Origin: Zygnema cylindricum
Taxonomy: Eukaryota; Streptophyta; Zygnematophyceae; Zygnematales; Zygnemataceae
Reading direction: 5' to 3'
DNA: 64,000 bases
NCBI GenBank assembly: GCA_037447655.1
Contig: JBBHKE010001235.1
Location: 1-64,000, forward strand
A program made the translations under genes and the position numbers. Below, piece by piece: positions 17,735 through 29,537 of the stretch (position 1 is its first letter; every line of letters begins with the position of its first letter). The notes beneath the pieces were generated by a model. That model was not told the origin of the DNA, did no database searches, and was given only the letters and a program-made list of their open reading frames with translations.

Positions 17735-17739
17735 AATGA

Positions 17740-18325
17740 ATGTTTATTAGTGGTTTTTCATCTTAATTTCTCCAATGTTTTAAAATTAGTGTAAAACTCC
17801 AACAATTACGTGTTTTATTCCAAATTTCGAAATTGAATTTCAATTAGATAACTAGTTTGTGTACCTCTTGAAAAATTAATGATTATACATCTAATTTGTG
17901 TGCCTTATGAAAAAATGATGCAATGAGGTGTTAAAAAAAAAAACAATAGCACGAATATGTGTAAAATATGGAACATTTCAAAAACGTTCCGTACAATTAT
18001 TTAGCAGCAGGAAGTTACCATGGCTCTTTCATGAAAATCCTCTTTCGCCCACCACGTGCATACTCCCTCTCTCGAAACTGACGCAAATTTTGAAACTTTC
18101 TCGCTTTCATTGTGTCGTCTAAAAATATTGGAAATTCACTTACAAGCAATATATTAAAATTCAAATTTTGAACACCGAAAGTTTGGGGAAAGGTTTCACT
18201 TTTTTTTGTCCCACTTCTTGTCTTTTCTCAAACATCTCTTCCAAAGGCTTCTTCCCCACAATTGTTCCATTCTTCATGCCTCTTTCACCTGTCCGGTTTC
18301 ACTCCAAAATCATAATGTCATCTTT
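17740..18325. other. No gene recognised
   Basis: AT-rich sequence with no supported coding region, RNA gene or repeat boundary. Confidence 0.4.
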
Positions 18326-18565
18326 TTATTCAAAATATGTTCTTGCCTTATCTTTAGTGTCCCAAATCAGTTTCGGGTTAACAACATCCATCATACGCAT
18401 CCAAATTTCTATTTCATCGAACGATGATTGCGGAAAAGAGGCCGCCAAACCATTTTTTAATCTTTCTTTCTTGCTCATTAAGAAATCGATAGCGACTCCA
18501 TTTGTTAATCCATGGCCCCTTACCTTTTTATACTCGCTAGGAAGATTATTCCACTTCTTCTCACA
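18326..18565 (-). pseudogene. Myb/SANT-like (trihelix) DNA-binding domain fragment
   Basis: An 80-codon minus-strand frame begins CEKKWNNLPSEYKKVRGHG and continues MSKKERLKNGLAASFPQSSF and DEIEIWMRMMDVVNPKLIWD to a stop. The pattern C-x2-KW-x2-L-x3-YK-x-V followed by M-x3-ER-K-x4-LP-x-F matches plant Myb/SANT-like and trihelix proteins, which are found both in transcription factors and beside Harbinger-type transposases. A stop precedes the Cys, and I see no first helix upstream, so it is a relic. The assignment rests on pattern recognition only. Confidence 0.4.
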
Positions 18566-19257
18566 CTAACTCTAATCTCGCTCCACTTCGCTCTCTTTTA
18601 ACACCTGCAAAATGCATTCCCATTTTTCAACTCTTGATCCAGATTTCGCCTTTGCACTTATTTTCGGGTTAGTAAAAATTCGTGTTTCTCGCTTCGTTGG
18701 GATCCCCCATCTCATGAGATTTCCAAATTCTGATTTTATACTTAGGGCCCATGTTCGCTTTTGTTTAAAACTTTGTTTATTAATGTTTTCTAACGTTTAG
18801 GGTGCCTCCTCACGTTTTCATGGGCCGAAGTTTGAATTCGGGGAGAAGATAAGGCAGATTTAGATGCAACAATATGTTGAAACGACAAAGGGGGAAATGG
18901 AAATTGTTTGAAATTTTGAAAAACTTGTGACACGTGCGAATTTATTTTTCTTATTTAACGAGCAATGACACTCTAATTTAGAACACATCTTCGATGTGTT
19001 TTAAATTATATTTTGAAAATGACGTTTTTTTACATGGCCGTTGGTCGGGATACAGAAAACGACAACAAGTGGTACTTTATAAGGTTGACGAAGATGTATA
19101 TTCTACTTTTATTTTTTTGTTGCTTTTGTACGATTATAATTTATGCTGTTATGTTTTGATTTGTATTTCATAAAATATTCAATACGGTTTTAGAGGAAAA
19201 AAAGAAAGAAAAACACTTACTTTGTCACATGGGGACACGGCCTGAGTTATGCAATTT
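18566..19257. other. No gene recognised
   Basis: AT-rich spacer between the Myb-like relic and the copia-2 LTR; nothing further identified. Confidence 0.4.
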
Positions 19258-20260
19258 TGTGACCTCTATTGGTACACATAATATGCAGCTTCCTTCAAGC
19301 CCCTACGATAGTTTTAAATGCCTCCTTTCCTCTTAGAACAACTACCACCCTGGCAGGCAATGATTCTAACTCCCTTCACCCCAATGATAGACTCCCATAA
19401 GCCTAATGCAAAAAGAATTGCCCAAAACGTCTAACCAGGCGATTAATTATCAAGTGGCAAAGATGTCTATATTTATCCAAGCACTCTGGGTGAGAGGCTG
19501 CTACCTACCAAAACTCTAAGTCCCAAACCCCTCTCCGCACCCTCTAGTACTAATGTACGAACCCAATCAAAATACTGTACAGTACAAAAAGGTACCATTG
19601 CCGATGTACTTTATTGTATGGCCATTGTAGGACATGGCCATGGAGGGGATGCACATCACCTCTGGACTCGTCTCTGGGTTTCCTGTAAATTTTGTAAATG
19701 ACACATAGGGCGCCACGTGGCATCGAGTGATGTGACGATCGCAAAAAGCTAAAGCGACCATTGCGCAATGGCGGCTCGGATGCGAGCCGTTAGATGCTAA
19801 TTGGCTTTTGTTTTGTGTCGTCAAAATTTAGTGTCCGCACCACTGAAATTTCGTGCGGTTGTTACCGGTATCCGTGCGACAACAAATTCCTACCTGAATC
19901 TATGTTACGGTGCTTCACTCAGTAAATCAGCTTAATCCACTAGTTCCTATTTATATAGCTATCAAACCCTATATATGCTAGCACCAGAAACTACAATATC
20001 GGATAAGCCGACCGGCTAATCCAGTAGTCTGTAGGGACTATGATCAAATCCTTAGTCTGCAGCTTTTTGCTAAGAGTGAGTTCCCCTACCTTCTTCTGTC
20101 TACTCAACCAGCCATGGCTTTACCTCTCTCTCATTGGTCTTCAATGACTGGAAAAAGTATAAGGGCTGGAGAGAGGGAAGGCAAAGTGGGACTACGAAAA
20201 TGAGACCTTTTATTTTCTATATTTTAGCCTAGAAAATATAATAGAGCTCAAATTTCAACA
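19258..20260 (-). repeat. Copia-2 3' LTR
   Basis: Plus-strand ends TGTGACC and TTTCAACA; the polypurine tract in element sense (AGAAAATAAGGGGAG) follows at 20261-20276. It is about 1003 bp and diverged from the copia-1 LTR but with the same layout: TATA-like GATAAATATAGA near 19460 (minus), GTAC array near 19553-19615, G-box near 19712, tRNA-like module 19996-20062, and a hairpin with CTCTCTC/GAGAGAG arms near 20123-20180. Confidence 0.85.
19996..20062 (+). ncRNA. Antisense tRNA-like module in copia-2 LTR
   Basis: A-box-like CGGATAAGCCGACCGG and a T-arm-like CTATG-ATCAAAT-CCTTA, then TTTTT four bases later. The T loop begins with A, as in eukaryotic initiator tRNA. Confidence 0.4.
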
Positions 20261-20284
20261 CTCCCCTTATTTTCTAGTCATTTT

Positions 20285-22628
20285 TCTTTAGCCCATATTG
20301 TTCCCTACAAAATTTTGTTGTTTTGAAAAGTTTGTTTCGTGCGTACGCGAAATTTCGTGCGCTTGCGACAATTTGTGCGTAATGGAATTTATTGTGCAGG
20401 TTCGAATGGATTCACGGATTTGAGGAGCGAACGTACGAATAAAACTAAAGTGACGTAAGTGACTCAGTGAGTGGCTTGAATAAGCATTGAGAAATGGACG
20501 GCGGATCGCGAAGCGACCCGATGTGAAATGAACGAAAAGTTGAAATATACGCCGTCGGTACATCGCTGCTGCGACATAGACAAGACAACGCAGCTGCGGT
20601 TATTTTGAATATGATCCGTATGGACAACACAGCTGACCAACTGCGGATAATATGAATATGATCTAGTACGGAACAACCGCGATTAGTATGAATCAAGTCG
20701 GCGGACGAAGATTCATAAGAAGATATAAATTAATTAAGCAAGTTGACGCATAGTATGCGGATTTTGCGGAGGTATCGGTGTAAATATTTTGTACAACAAA
20801 GGTTTGTCTTTTTGCTAATTTGTTTATTAATGTAGACTTGTTCATTTTGACATACCTCAAATTATTCGGGTTTACTCACAATAGTTTAGGTAGATGGTAA
20901 ATACCGTACGGCTGGTATGCCTCCGTACATTCACTAATGAATTCTTTGAGTATAACTTGTAGGACTTGGATTATTTTGAGTATCATAGCTAAGTTAATCA
21001 AAGACATGGCAGATTGTTTTTTTGCAACTTTGACCTGATAGTGTGATCACTTTGATTGGTATTTTGATGTGAAACTTTGTGGATGTATTAAATGATCTAC
21101 AAAATATATGTCTGTGAAGTTTCAGTGTGATCTGCTCTTTCTGTAGAATTCTGTGAGCCTGGTTAGTTTGAGAAGCTGTCAACTGTTTTTGGTAAACTCT
21201 AGATCTTATATCTTCTAGATTCCTTTGTGGATTTAGTTGTAACTTTGGGAGTTTACAATGTCTATGGTATACTGCAAATTGGTGTTGTTTGAGGTGATTT
21301 TGTTTATTGTGGAGTAATCTGTGATTTTTGAAACACAACTGGTTTTGGGAGTAGTATGTGGTGCTTCTGAGTGTAATCAATGGCTGAAATAGGCTATGGA
21401 CAACAAATTTTAGTTTAGGAGATGGGACTAGCTTTGTCATCGTATACGCCACAATTTCTCCATCTGATTTATACTCCAAAATCACAATTTTGTTCTCAAC
21501 CTTTTCTCTCACAAAGCTCAACCTTATATCCATTTCGCTTAGGTTAGAAATGGTGTTTTTGATTAGCTGCAATTGCAATGGCAGCTTGGTTATCACAAAA
21601 TACTTTTCGAGGTCTAACCTTTATGAACCAAAGTTCTTGCAAAAAAGACTTCACCCACATTAGTTTTTTCACAGCAGAACAAGAGGCCATGTACTTAGCC
21701 TCCATAGTGGACTGTGCAACCACCCTTTGTGGACTGCTCCGACAGCAAGTTCCATTCTCAACATACAAAACATATCCGAATGTACACCTCCTCATATGAG
21801 CATCCCCATAGTTGGCATCACTCCAAGTGGTGATGTCAGTATTCTCCCACCCCGGATGCAACAAAAGATCCTGGGCTCTTATCACATACCTCATAACCCT
21901 CTTGGCTGCCTCCCATTCTTTATTTCTAGTATCCTTAAAACTCCTATTGATGACCCCAAATGCTACACCAATGTCCGGCCTAGAACAATTAATGAAATTA
22001 CTCAGATTTCATACGACCTATCTATAAGGAATTGACTTCATAAACATTTTCTCTTCCGGGCTCATTTCCTCATCAAGAATGATTACACCTCTTTTTGCAC
22101 GAACATCACTTACTTTTTCCAATTCCATGAGAGTGGTAGAGTTGTTTGCCTTATCCATTTGAAAATTTTGTAGCGTATTTCCAATTGCCACTTTTTGAGT
22201 TAATCTGGTTACTCTTTTCCCTCTTCCTCTTTCCATCTGAATTCCTAAGATATATCTTGTCTCCCCTAAATCTTTCGTGCCAAATCTGCTTCTCAAATAT
22301 TTCTTTATTTTATTTATCTTTTCCATGGACTTACTCATTACCAAGAAGTCATCTACACCTGGCAATATAGATAACCCCCTTCTCATCCTCAAACATGTAT
22401 ATAGAGTGATCAGAGCTGATTCTAACATATCCCAGATTGGTTTGGAATTCATCCAGTTTTTTGTTCCGATCCTTAGGAGCTGCTTTCAACCCATACAAGG
22501 ACTTAATAAGTTTGCAAGCTTTACTCTTCTCTCCTTCCTCCACCGATCTTTCCGGTTACCTCGTAAAAATCTCTTCCTCTAACTCACCATTGAAGAAGGT
22601 TGTTTTAATATCCATTTGATGGATCTCC
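20285..22628 (-). pseudogene. Copia-2 pol relic, C-terminal half
   Basis: Minus-strand fragments in order from high to low coordinate: HQMDIKTTFFNGELEEEIFTR (22560-22625), LIKSLYGLKAAPKDRNKKLD (about 22470-22500), RYILGIQMERGRGKRVTRL, then RNase H (WSDANYGDAHMRR, STMEAKYMAS, FCDNQAAIAI, MDIRLSFVREKVENK). The last codons (FCREQYGLKK) are at 20285-20310, separated from the rest by an inserted 1.1-kb segment. Frameshifts and stops are numerous. The relic is continued above copia-3 at 28109-29531. Confidence 0.8.
20317..21404. mobile_element. Unclassified 1.1-kb insertion in copia-2
   Basis: It interrupts the end of copia-2 RNase H. Bounded by AAATTTT on both sides (20310-20316 and 21405-21411), a likely target duplication of 7-8 bp, and by short inverted ends GTTGT and ACAAC. 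It contains no recognised transposase. The superfamily is open; a MITE-like DNA element is the simplest reading. Confidence 0.5.
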
Positions 22629-23310
22629 TGTTGAAGGTCATGGGCATTAAGACTCGGCTGCGATCCACTCCCACTAGGAGTCACAGTTGCACCAGCAGGT
22701 GGAGCACTAGGGCTAATAAGAGCACTTGCAACAGGAGCTGACCCATTATCAGACATGTTAACGGAAGCAAACCCAAAGAGAAATGCCTAAAAGACTAGAT
22801 CTATATTGTAAGATATGTTACTCCCAAAGAAAGAGGTCTTTCAACCAAACAAACATGTACTACAAGCAAATTAGAGACAATAGAGCATAAAACACCTTAA
22901 ACTGCACTCAGTGCTCTCATTTCCTTAACTCTTGTGTAGAATGTACATTCTGTATTGAAATGATCAATCCTAATTGAACTAAATACTCAAAAGATCTAAA
23001 AACATCTAAAATATCTAGAAAACATCTAAAACGTATGTACATGGTTCACCAGACACTGTACTAACAAAAATCTAAGTGTTTGGACCAGAATTGTCCACTA
23101 ACAATATCTATACCCTAAAAATCCGGGTGATTCTTATCACGTCTACATTCATTGGCGGCCCTACACACTAATTAACTTAAAGATATCAATTCGTGTAGAT
23201 ACTACAAAAAATCCACACTAAATTTGGTCAATATTGAACAGTTGGTATTCCAAAAATATTCTAAGTCCTAGACTCAAATTTCTAAGACTTACTAAAGCTT
23301 ACTTTTCAAT
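22629..23310 (-). repeat. Copia-3 3' LTR
   Basis: About 680 bp, paired with 27438-28108, with scattered substitutions and small indels, so older than copia-1. The end near 23302-23310 is imprecise. Confidence 0.85.
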
Positions 23311-23333
23311 ACTCCCCTTAAGCTTTAGAAGGC

Positions 23334-24488
23334 TTACTCACTTAGACCACATGCTTTTCTGCAGTACTCCAATTTAGGAGCGGGAAGGGCTTTTGTCAAC
23401 ATGTCCGCAACCATTTTCTCATCAGGCAAATAACAAAGATTTACCACCTTTGCAAAGACTTTCTCACGTACCAAATGTAGCCGAATGTCCATATGTTTAC
23501 TCTTAAAATGGTGACTAGGGTTTGTAGCCACAGAAATGGCAGCTTGATTGTCTTACCACATTATTTGTGTCCCGTGTTGCGTAAAACCCAATTCTTGAAG
23601 AAATGCCTTAATCCATAGCAACTCTTTCAAGGCTGCGCTCGCAGCCATGTATTCGGCTTCCATAGTAGATTGAGCCGTGACTTTTTGAAGTTTACTACTC
23701 CAACTACAAGTTCCACTTCCAATCTGAATGACATACCCTGTTGTAGACTTCCAACTAGGCACATCACCATAGCTAGCATCACTCCAAGTATTAATACTAA
23801 CCTTGTCCCCTCCCAAAGTAAGCCAAAGATTTCTAGTCCCAACAAGATATCTTAAGACCCTTTTTGCTGCCTCCCAATCTCTCTTTCGTGGATTTTGTAG
23901 ACTTCTACTCAACACACCAACAGCTGCAGATATATCAGGCCTAGTGCAATTCATGAAGTAAATCAAACTTCCTACTACTTGCCTGTAGGGTACTTGGGAC
24001 ATAAATTTTTGCTCTTCTGCACTGAGTTCCTCATCTATTATGACTCCAAACTCATGCTCCATTCCTTCAAGTTTTTGCTTATACTCCATAGGAGTTGCAC
24101 AACCTTTGGCATCAGCCAAGCCAAATTTTTCCAACATGTTTCCTATCGCTTCTTTTTGAGTTAGTCTAATTATTTTCTTTTCTCTATCTCTTTCAACTTG
24201 TATTCCAAGGATATATTTTGCCTCACCCAAATCTTTCATTTCAAATTTTGAATTAAGAGCCTGTTTTACCCTAGCAATTCCCTCTTTGTTCCTACTAATT
24301 AGCAGCAAATCATCAACATACACGGCAATGAATATCACCTCATCAGGATTATCACCACACATCACATATACTGAATGATCTGAGCTAATTCTAGTAAATC
24401 CTAATCCTGTCAAGAACTCATCTAATTTTCGGTTCCACTGCCTAGGGGCCTGTTTTAGGCCATACAATGATTTTAAAAGTCTGCACAC
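23334..24488 (-). pseudogene. Copia-3 RT C-terminus and RNase H
   Basis: The frame reads CRLLKSLYGLKQAPRQWN, the RT active site AVYVDDLLLIS, RYLVGTRNLWLTLGG, WSDASYGDVP and STMEAEYMAA. A stop at about 23553 replaces the Cys of WCDNQAAI; the frame then continues NPSHHFKSKHMDIRLHLV to ACGLSE. A second in-frame stop (TAA at 24495) separates it from the upstream pol. Confidence 0.88.
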
Positions 24489-24494
24489 AAGATT

Positions 24495-26540
24495 TTATTT
24501 TCCTACTTCCTCATAACCCTCAGGCTGCTTCATATAAATGACCTCATCTAAATCACCATGCAAAAAGGCAGTTTTGACATCCATTTGGTGGATGTCAAAA
24601 TCCTCTATAGCAGCTAATGTAAGTAAGATGCGGACAGATGGAAACCTTACAACTGGTGAAAATGTTTCTTCATAATCTATCCCCTCCTTTTGATTATATC
24701 CCTTAGCAACCAAGCGAGCCTTATACCTGTCTATGGTATTATCAGGGTTCAATTTTAACTTAAACACCCATTTACTTCCAATAGCCTTTCTTCCTGGAGG
24801 AAGTTCCACCAGATCCCAAGTTTGGGCCTCCATGATGGACTTCATTTCCTCATTGACGGCTTCCACCCAATGTTCCCTTTCATTACTCGAAAAAGCTTCT
24901 TTCAATGTTAAAGGCTCTTCTATGTGTGCAGAATGAGCAAAGGCTGCATTTTCTCCCCTGAGTCGTGCACTTCGCCTCACTCCATCTGGAAATTCTGTCG
25001 CTGGTATAGATGGTTGGGTCCTCCTCCTTGATACATGTGATTCTTCTTGTGATTCAGTTTCAGCTTGAGGTAGAGGAGATTCTACAACTCTTTCGGGCAT
25101 AACACTTCCTGTTTCTGGTGGAGAAGATGATTCCAAGTCATTTTGACTTAAACTAGATGCATTTTCTACATTTTTCTTGAAAAATAAAGGATTTTCCTCT
25201 AAAAAGATATAATCAACACTTTTATCTTTCTTTTCATTGCTACATTGACTAAATACATCTACTCCTCTTCCCTCATCCTTCACTATGATTTTTCTGGCTA
25301 CCACAACTCTATTTCTCTTAATGTCATATACTTTATAACCCTTGGCATGATCATCATACCCTAAAAATATACCTCGTATGCCTTTTGGCTCTAATTTCCA
25401 TTTTTGTGGATCATTATCTAGCAAAAATACCTTACTTCCAAACACTTTGAAGTGACTTACATCTGGTTTGTGTCCTGTCCACATTTCATAAGGAGTTTTA
25501 TCTTTTATTGCCCTTGTTTCTAGCCTATTTCTCACATAAGCTGCACAATGCATAGCCTCTGCCCAAAATTTGTAATCTATGTCCATATCAGCCATCATTG
25601 TCCTAGCACACTCTGATATGGTCCTATTCATCCTTTCTGAAACACCGTTTTGTTCCGGAGAATAAGGAACAGTTAGTTGACGTGAGATTCCATGCAATTT
25701 TAGGAATTCTGCAAACTCATTAGAAATGTACTCCCCTCCATTATCAGATCTGAATCCCGCTATCTTTCTCTCATGTAGATTCTCAACCCAAGCCTTATAC
25801 TCTTTAAATTTTGAAAAAACTTCATCCTTACTTCTCAAAAAATAAACTATAGTAAATCTACTATAGTCATCAGTAAAGGTAAGCATAAACTTAGCACCTC
25901 CCACAGATGGATACCTAGATGGCCCCCATACATCTGAATAAATTAGTTGTAGCACCCTGCTACTTCTATGATCAGTTTGCGAAGGGAAAGGCAACTTATA
26001 AATTTTTCCCATTGCACAACCATCACATACATTTGATGCTGGTTTTTGACTAATTTTTACACCTTCCACCATTTTTTGATTTACCATCTTTTCTAATCTA
26101 TCATAATTCACATGTCCTAAACCTTTATGCCATATATCACAATCACTGATTACACTTGAGCACATAACATCATTATCATTATCATTTGCAAGACTCAACC
26201 GATACAAATTATTTCCTCCAACAAATCCCTCTGCAGCTATTTTCCCATTCTTACTCACTGTTTTCTTTCCATCCTCAGATATAGTTTTAAAACCTTTCTT
26301 TTCTACCACTGATGTAGAGAAAAAAATTATTTTAAACGCTGGGACATGCAACACATCTTCCAAGACCCTTTTCACAGGTTTTTCCTCTACATTCAACATA
26401 AGTGACACCCTCCCCTTTGCTTTCGACTCAACAAACGTATCATTACTAAAATCAAATTTGTTGGGTGAAATAGATTGAATACTCTCAAATAGATGGCGAT
26501 TGCGGCACATGTGGGCAGATGCGCCGGAGTCCATAATCAT
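24495..26540 (-). pseudogene. Copia-3 protease, integrase and RT N-terminus
   Basis: 681-codon frame. Protease MIMDSGASAHMC comes at the start, then the pre-integrase zinc region (WHKGLGHVNYDRL, CDGCAMGKIYKLPFP), integrase core (YSDVWGPSRYPSVGG, FRSDNGGEYISNEF, EQNGVSERMNRT) and early RT ([36 protein letters not shown]). It ends at the TAA at 24495 just before CRLLKS. It overlaps the gag frame at 26537-26540. Confidence 0.9.
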
Positions 26541-27670
26541 TCGTCTTCCTCCACGCCTACCGTTGCTTGTGCCATCGGAAAGTATTTCTTTTCACTGTTG
26601 TCGGGAAAGTTGCTCACGTCCTCCTCCTTAAGTTCGTTGAAGAGAGCATTTGGGCAACCATCTGTTTGAGAAGGAACCCGGCTTTTGTCCCATCTAGAGC
26701 GAAAATTTCTTGTGGCTTTCGCTCTCTTGTATGCATTACACATTCTGAACACATGCTCTTTTTCATCACAGTAATAGCATCTCAAAGGTGACCTTCTAGG
26801 ACCATTACCTCTACCACTGCCACTGCCAATCTTAGAATCTGAAAACAAGTAAGCTAGTGCCTGAACAGACTTACTACTACCTCTTTGTGACATTTGGTTA
26901 GCTTCTTCATTCAAAATAAGTTGAATTGCTAATGCTATGTTCCTTTGACGGTGTGAAATAGCCCTAAGCCTATCCATGGCTCCCTTATATTCACCGGGCA
27001 AAGTTCTCATCAACAATATAGCCTGCTGAGGTAGTGAAAAGTCCCCACCTGCACAAGTACTCGGAAGAAACAACCTTTTTATAGCATGACAATGATTTGA
27101 CATACCACCTCTAGAATACTTAAATTCAAAAATCTGAGTGGCTATGTTAGTCTGGACGGTAACATCTAGCTGAACATACAGAGCACGTACACTAAACCAA
27201 ACTTCAGAGGCTTTTTTCATCTCAAGATGCGCCATTACCAAATCTTTTGTCATAGACTGCTTCAAGACGTTGAGGCAATGGAGATTCTTCTTTGTCGAAT
27301 CCGGTGCAGTCACATCGGCTGTTCCTTCCACAATGGGTGACAAATCCCTCTCCTCGAAATATGAGCTCAACATATCTTCCCAGTATAAGTAGTCATTTCC
27401 GTCAAAAATAGGCAATTTGGGCGGTGGGCCCATAACCTGTTGAAGGTCATGGGCATTAAGACTAGGCTGTGATCCACTCCCACCAGGAGTCACACTTGCA
27501 CCTGCAAGAGCAGATGGAGCACTGGGGCTAATAGGAGCACTTGCAATAGGAGCTGAGCCATTATCAGATATGATAGCGGAAGCAAACCCAAAGAGAAATG
27601 CCCAGAAGACTAGATCTAAATGTAAGATATGTAACTCCAAACGAAAGAGGTCTTTCAACCAAACAAACAT
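26537..27670 (-). pseudogene. Copia-3 gag with LTR-encoded leader
   Basis: The Gag part from MGPPPKLPIFDG (27431-27433) has a knuckle-like CYYCDEKEHVFRMC. It ends EEDE and a TGA where other copies continue into W-I-x-DSGAS; loss of one G (TGG to TG) accounts for the shift into the protease frame. Upstream the frame stays open through the primer site and LTR to an ATG at 27668-27670, with a hydrophobic stretch and a Ser/Ala/Pro-rich linker. Whether that leader is translated is unknown. Confidence 0.8.
27423..27437 (-). promoter_or_regulatory. Copia-3 primer-binding site: half initiator tRNA-Met
   Basis: GGTGGGCCCATAACC on the plus strand, the same 15 nt as in copia-1, abutting the LTR at 27438. 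Confidence 0.85.
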
Positions 27671-28108
27671 GTACTACAAGCAAATTAGAGACAATAGAGC
27701 ATAAAACACCTTAAATTTCACTCAGTGCTCTCATTTCCTTAACTCTTGTGTAGAATGTACATTCTGTATCAAACTGATCATTCCTAATTGAATTAAATAC
27801 TCTAAAGATCCTCAAAATATCTAAAACATATGTACAAGGTTCACCAGACAGCCTACTGACAAAAATCTAATTGTTTGTACCAAAATTGTCCACTAACAAT
27901 ATCTATACCCTTAAAATCCGAGAGATTCTTATCACGTCGATATTCATTGGCGGCCCTACACACTAATTTACTTAAAGATAACTATTCGTGTAGATACTAC
28001 AAAAAATCCACACTAAATTTGGTCAATATTGAACAGTTGGTCTTCCAAAAATATTCTAAGTCCTAGACTCAAATTTCTAAGACTTACTAAAGCTTACTTT
28101 TCAATATC
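27438..28108 (-). repeat. Copia-3 5' LTR
   Basis: Partner of 22629-23310. Confidence 0.88.
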
Positions 28109-29531
28109 TCCATGTCTGCCGTTGCTGCTAGACTGAGGAGAATCCTTACAGAGGGAAAGCGTAAAACCGACGCAAAGGTCTCTTCATAGTGAATTCCCTC
28201 CTTTTGGGCAAAACCCTTTGCTACCAATCTAGCTTTGTACCTATCAATGGTATTATATGGATTCAGTTTCAATTCAAACACCCATTTATACCCATTCGGT
28301 TTTCTGTATAGAGGACAATCCACTAGCTCCGACGTATTGTCTTCCATAATGAAAGCCATCTTATCGTAAATGGTTTTAACCCATTTGTTTATTTTTGGAC
28401 TGTTCACTGCGAATGAGTAAGTTTGAGGCTCATCAAAATATGACAATTTTGTTACCTTGTGAGCTACCTGTTTTTCTTGCAGCCTTTTGCTGCTCCTTCA
28501 TCTTCTTTCAAATTCAGTAGCTAAAATAGAGGGTAATCTCGGGTTCTTTCGAACTGTTTTATCTACTCTCCTATCCATGGGAGCTGACTCCTCTTCCTCC
28601 ATGTCCTTGAAATGTAATAGAGCTTGCAGATTCATCGGAGTCTCCTCTTCGGTCTGAGTTTCTTTTAGATCTGCAATAATCTGATGACTGACATTCTTTT
28701 CAAGAAAATACGACCCTTCTTCACTCTTTGAGTCAAATCTGATTTTCATTGTCTTAGAATACTTAAACCGATCTATCGACTTCCCTTCATCCACGACAAC
28801 TAGATTCTCAACCATTATGATACCATTTTTCACGAGGTCATAGACTCGGTATCCCTTGACATCCTCATCACATCCCACTAGATATCCTGGCTTTTCCTTA
28901 ACATCTAATGTCAAACCTTTTTGATTATAATTTAGACAATACACTTGTCTCCCAAATACTTTCACATGAGATACCTCGGGTTTCCTCCTAACCCATCTTT
29001 TATACAGTGTTTCTCCTTTTATATCTATCGTAAAAACTCTTTTGTTGATGTCATTGGCACAGTTCACAGGTTCGACCCAAAAAGTGTTTTCTTATATTCT
29101 TATTTGTTAGCATGCTTCACGCCCTATCATCTAGAGTTCTATTTAGTCTTTCTGCTACACCATTTTGTACGAAATTATCAGGGATAATCTTTTGATGTTG
29201 TACTCCTTCATCTCTCAAGAAATCCTCAAAGTGATTAGATGTATACCCTCCCCCATTATCACTTTTAATTCTTTTAATGAGGATTCCATGCTACTTGTCA
29301 CTCTTTGCTTTATATTATTTAAAATAAAGTGGTGCTCCAGACTTATTTTTGAGGAAGTAAACACTGGAATATTTAGACCAGTCATCAGTTATGGTTAGCA
29401 TATATCTTTTCCCTCCTACCGAAGGTACTTGAGCTGGTCCCCAGATATGAGTGTGTACAAGATCTAGCACATTTTCCCCTTGATAACTAGCAGATTTAGG
29501 AAAGGGCAATATGTGAGCCTTACCTTGTGCA
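28109..29531 (-). pseudogene. Copia-2 pol relic, integrase to RT
   Basis: Fragments in element order: HILPFPKSASYQGENVLDLVH and HIWGPAQVPSVGGKRYMLTI (29380-29520), a degraded integrase core, MNCANDINKRVFT (29030-29067), GYLVGCDEDVKGYRVYDL, KWVFELKLNPYNTIDRYKAR (about 28220-28290), ending in ATADMEI at the copia-3 junction. It breaks off at 29531 in the pre-integrase zinc region, where copia-4 begins in the opposite direction. Confidence 0.82.
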
Positions 29532-29537
29532 CAGTGT

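Larger units (their letters stand above)
22629..28108 (-). mobile_element. Copia-3: Ty1/copia retrotransposon inserted in copia-2
   Basis: About 5.48 kb. LTR starts TGTTGAAGGTC (plus strand) at 22629 and 27438; the other LTR end is near TTTTCAATA (23310 and 28108). TCTCC flanks the element (22624-22628 and after 28108), consistent with a 5-bp duplication. On excision, copia-2 pol reads ATADMEI joined to HQMDIKTTFF. Coding region has one likely base loss and two in-frame stops. Its LTR lacks the tRNA-like module and GTAC array found in the other families. Confidence 0.9.

Noticed and set aside
26530-26545. Programmed minus-one frameshift between gag and protease of copia-3
   Set aside because: Loss of one G from a Trp codon explains it, copia-1 has a single continuous frame, and no slippery heptamer with downstream structure is evident.
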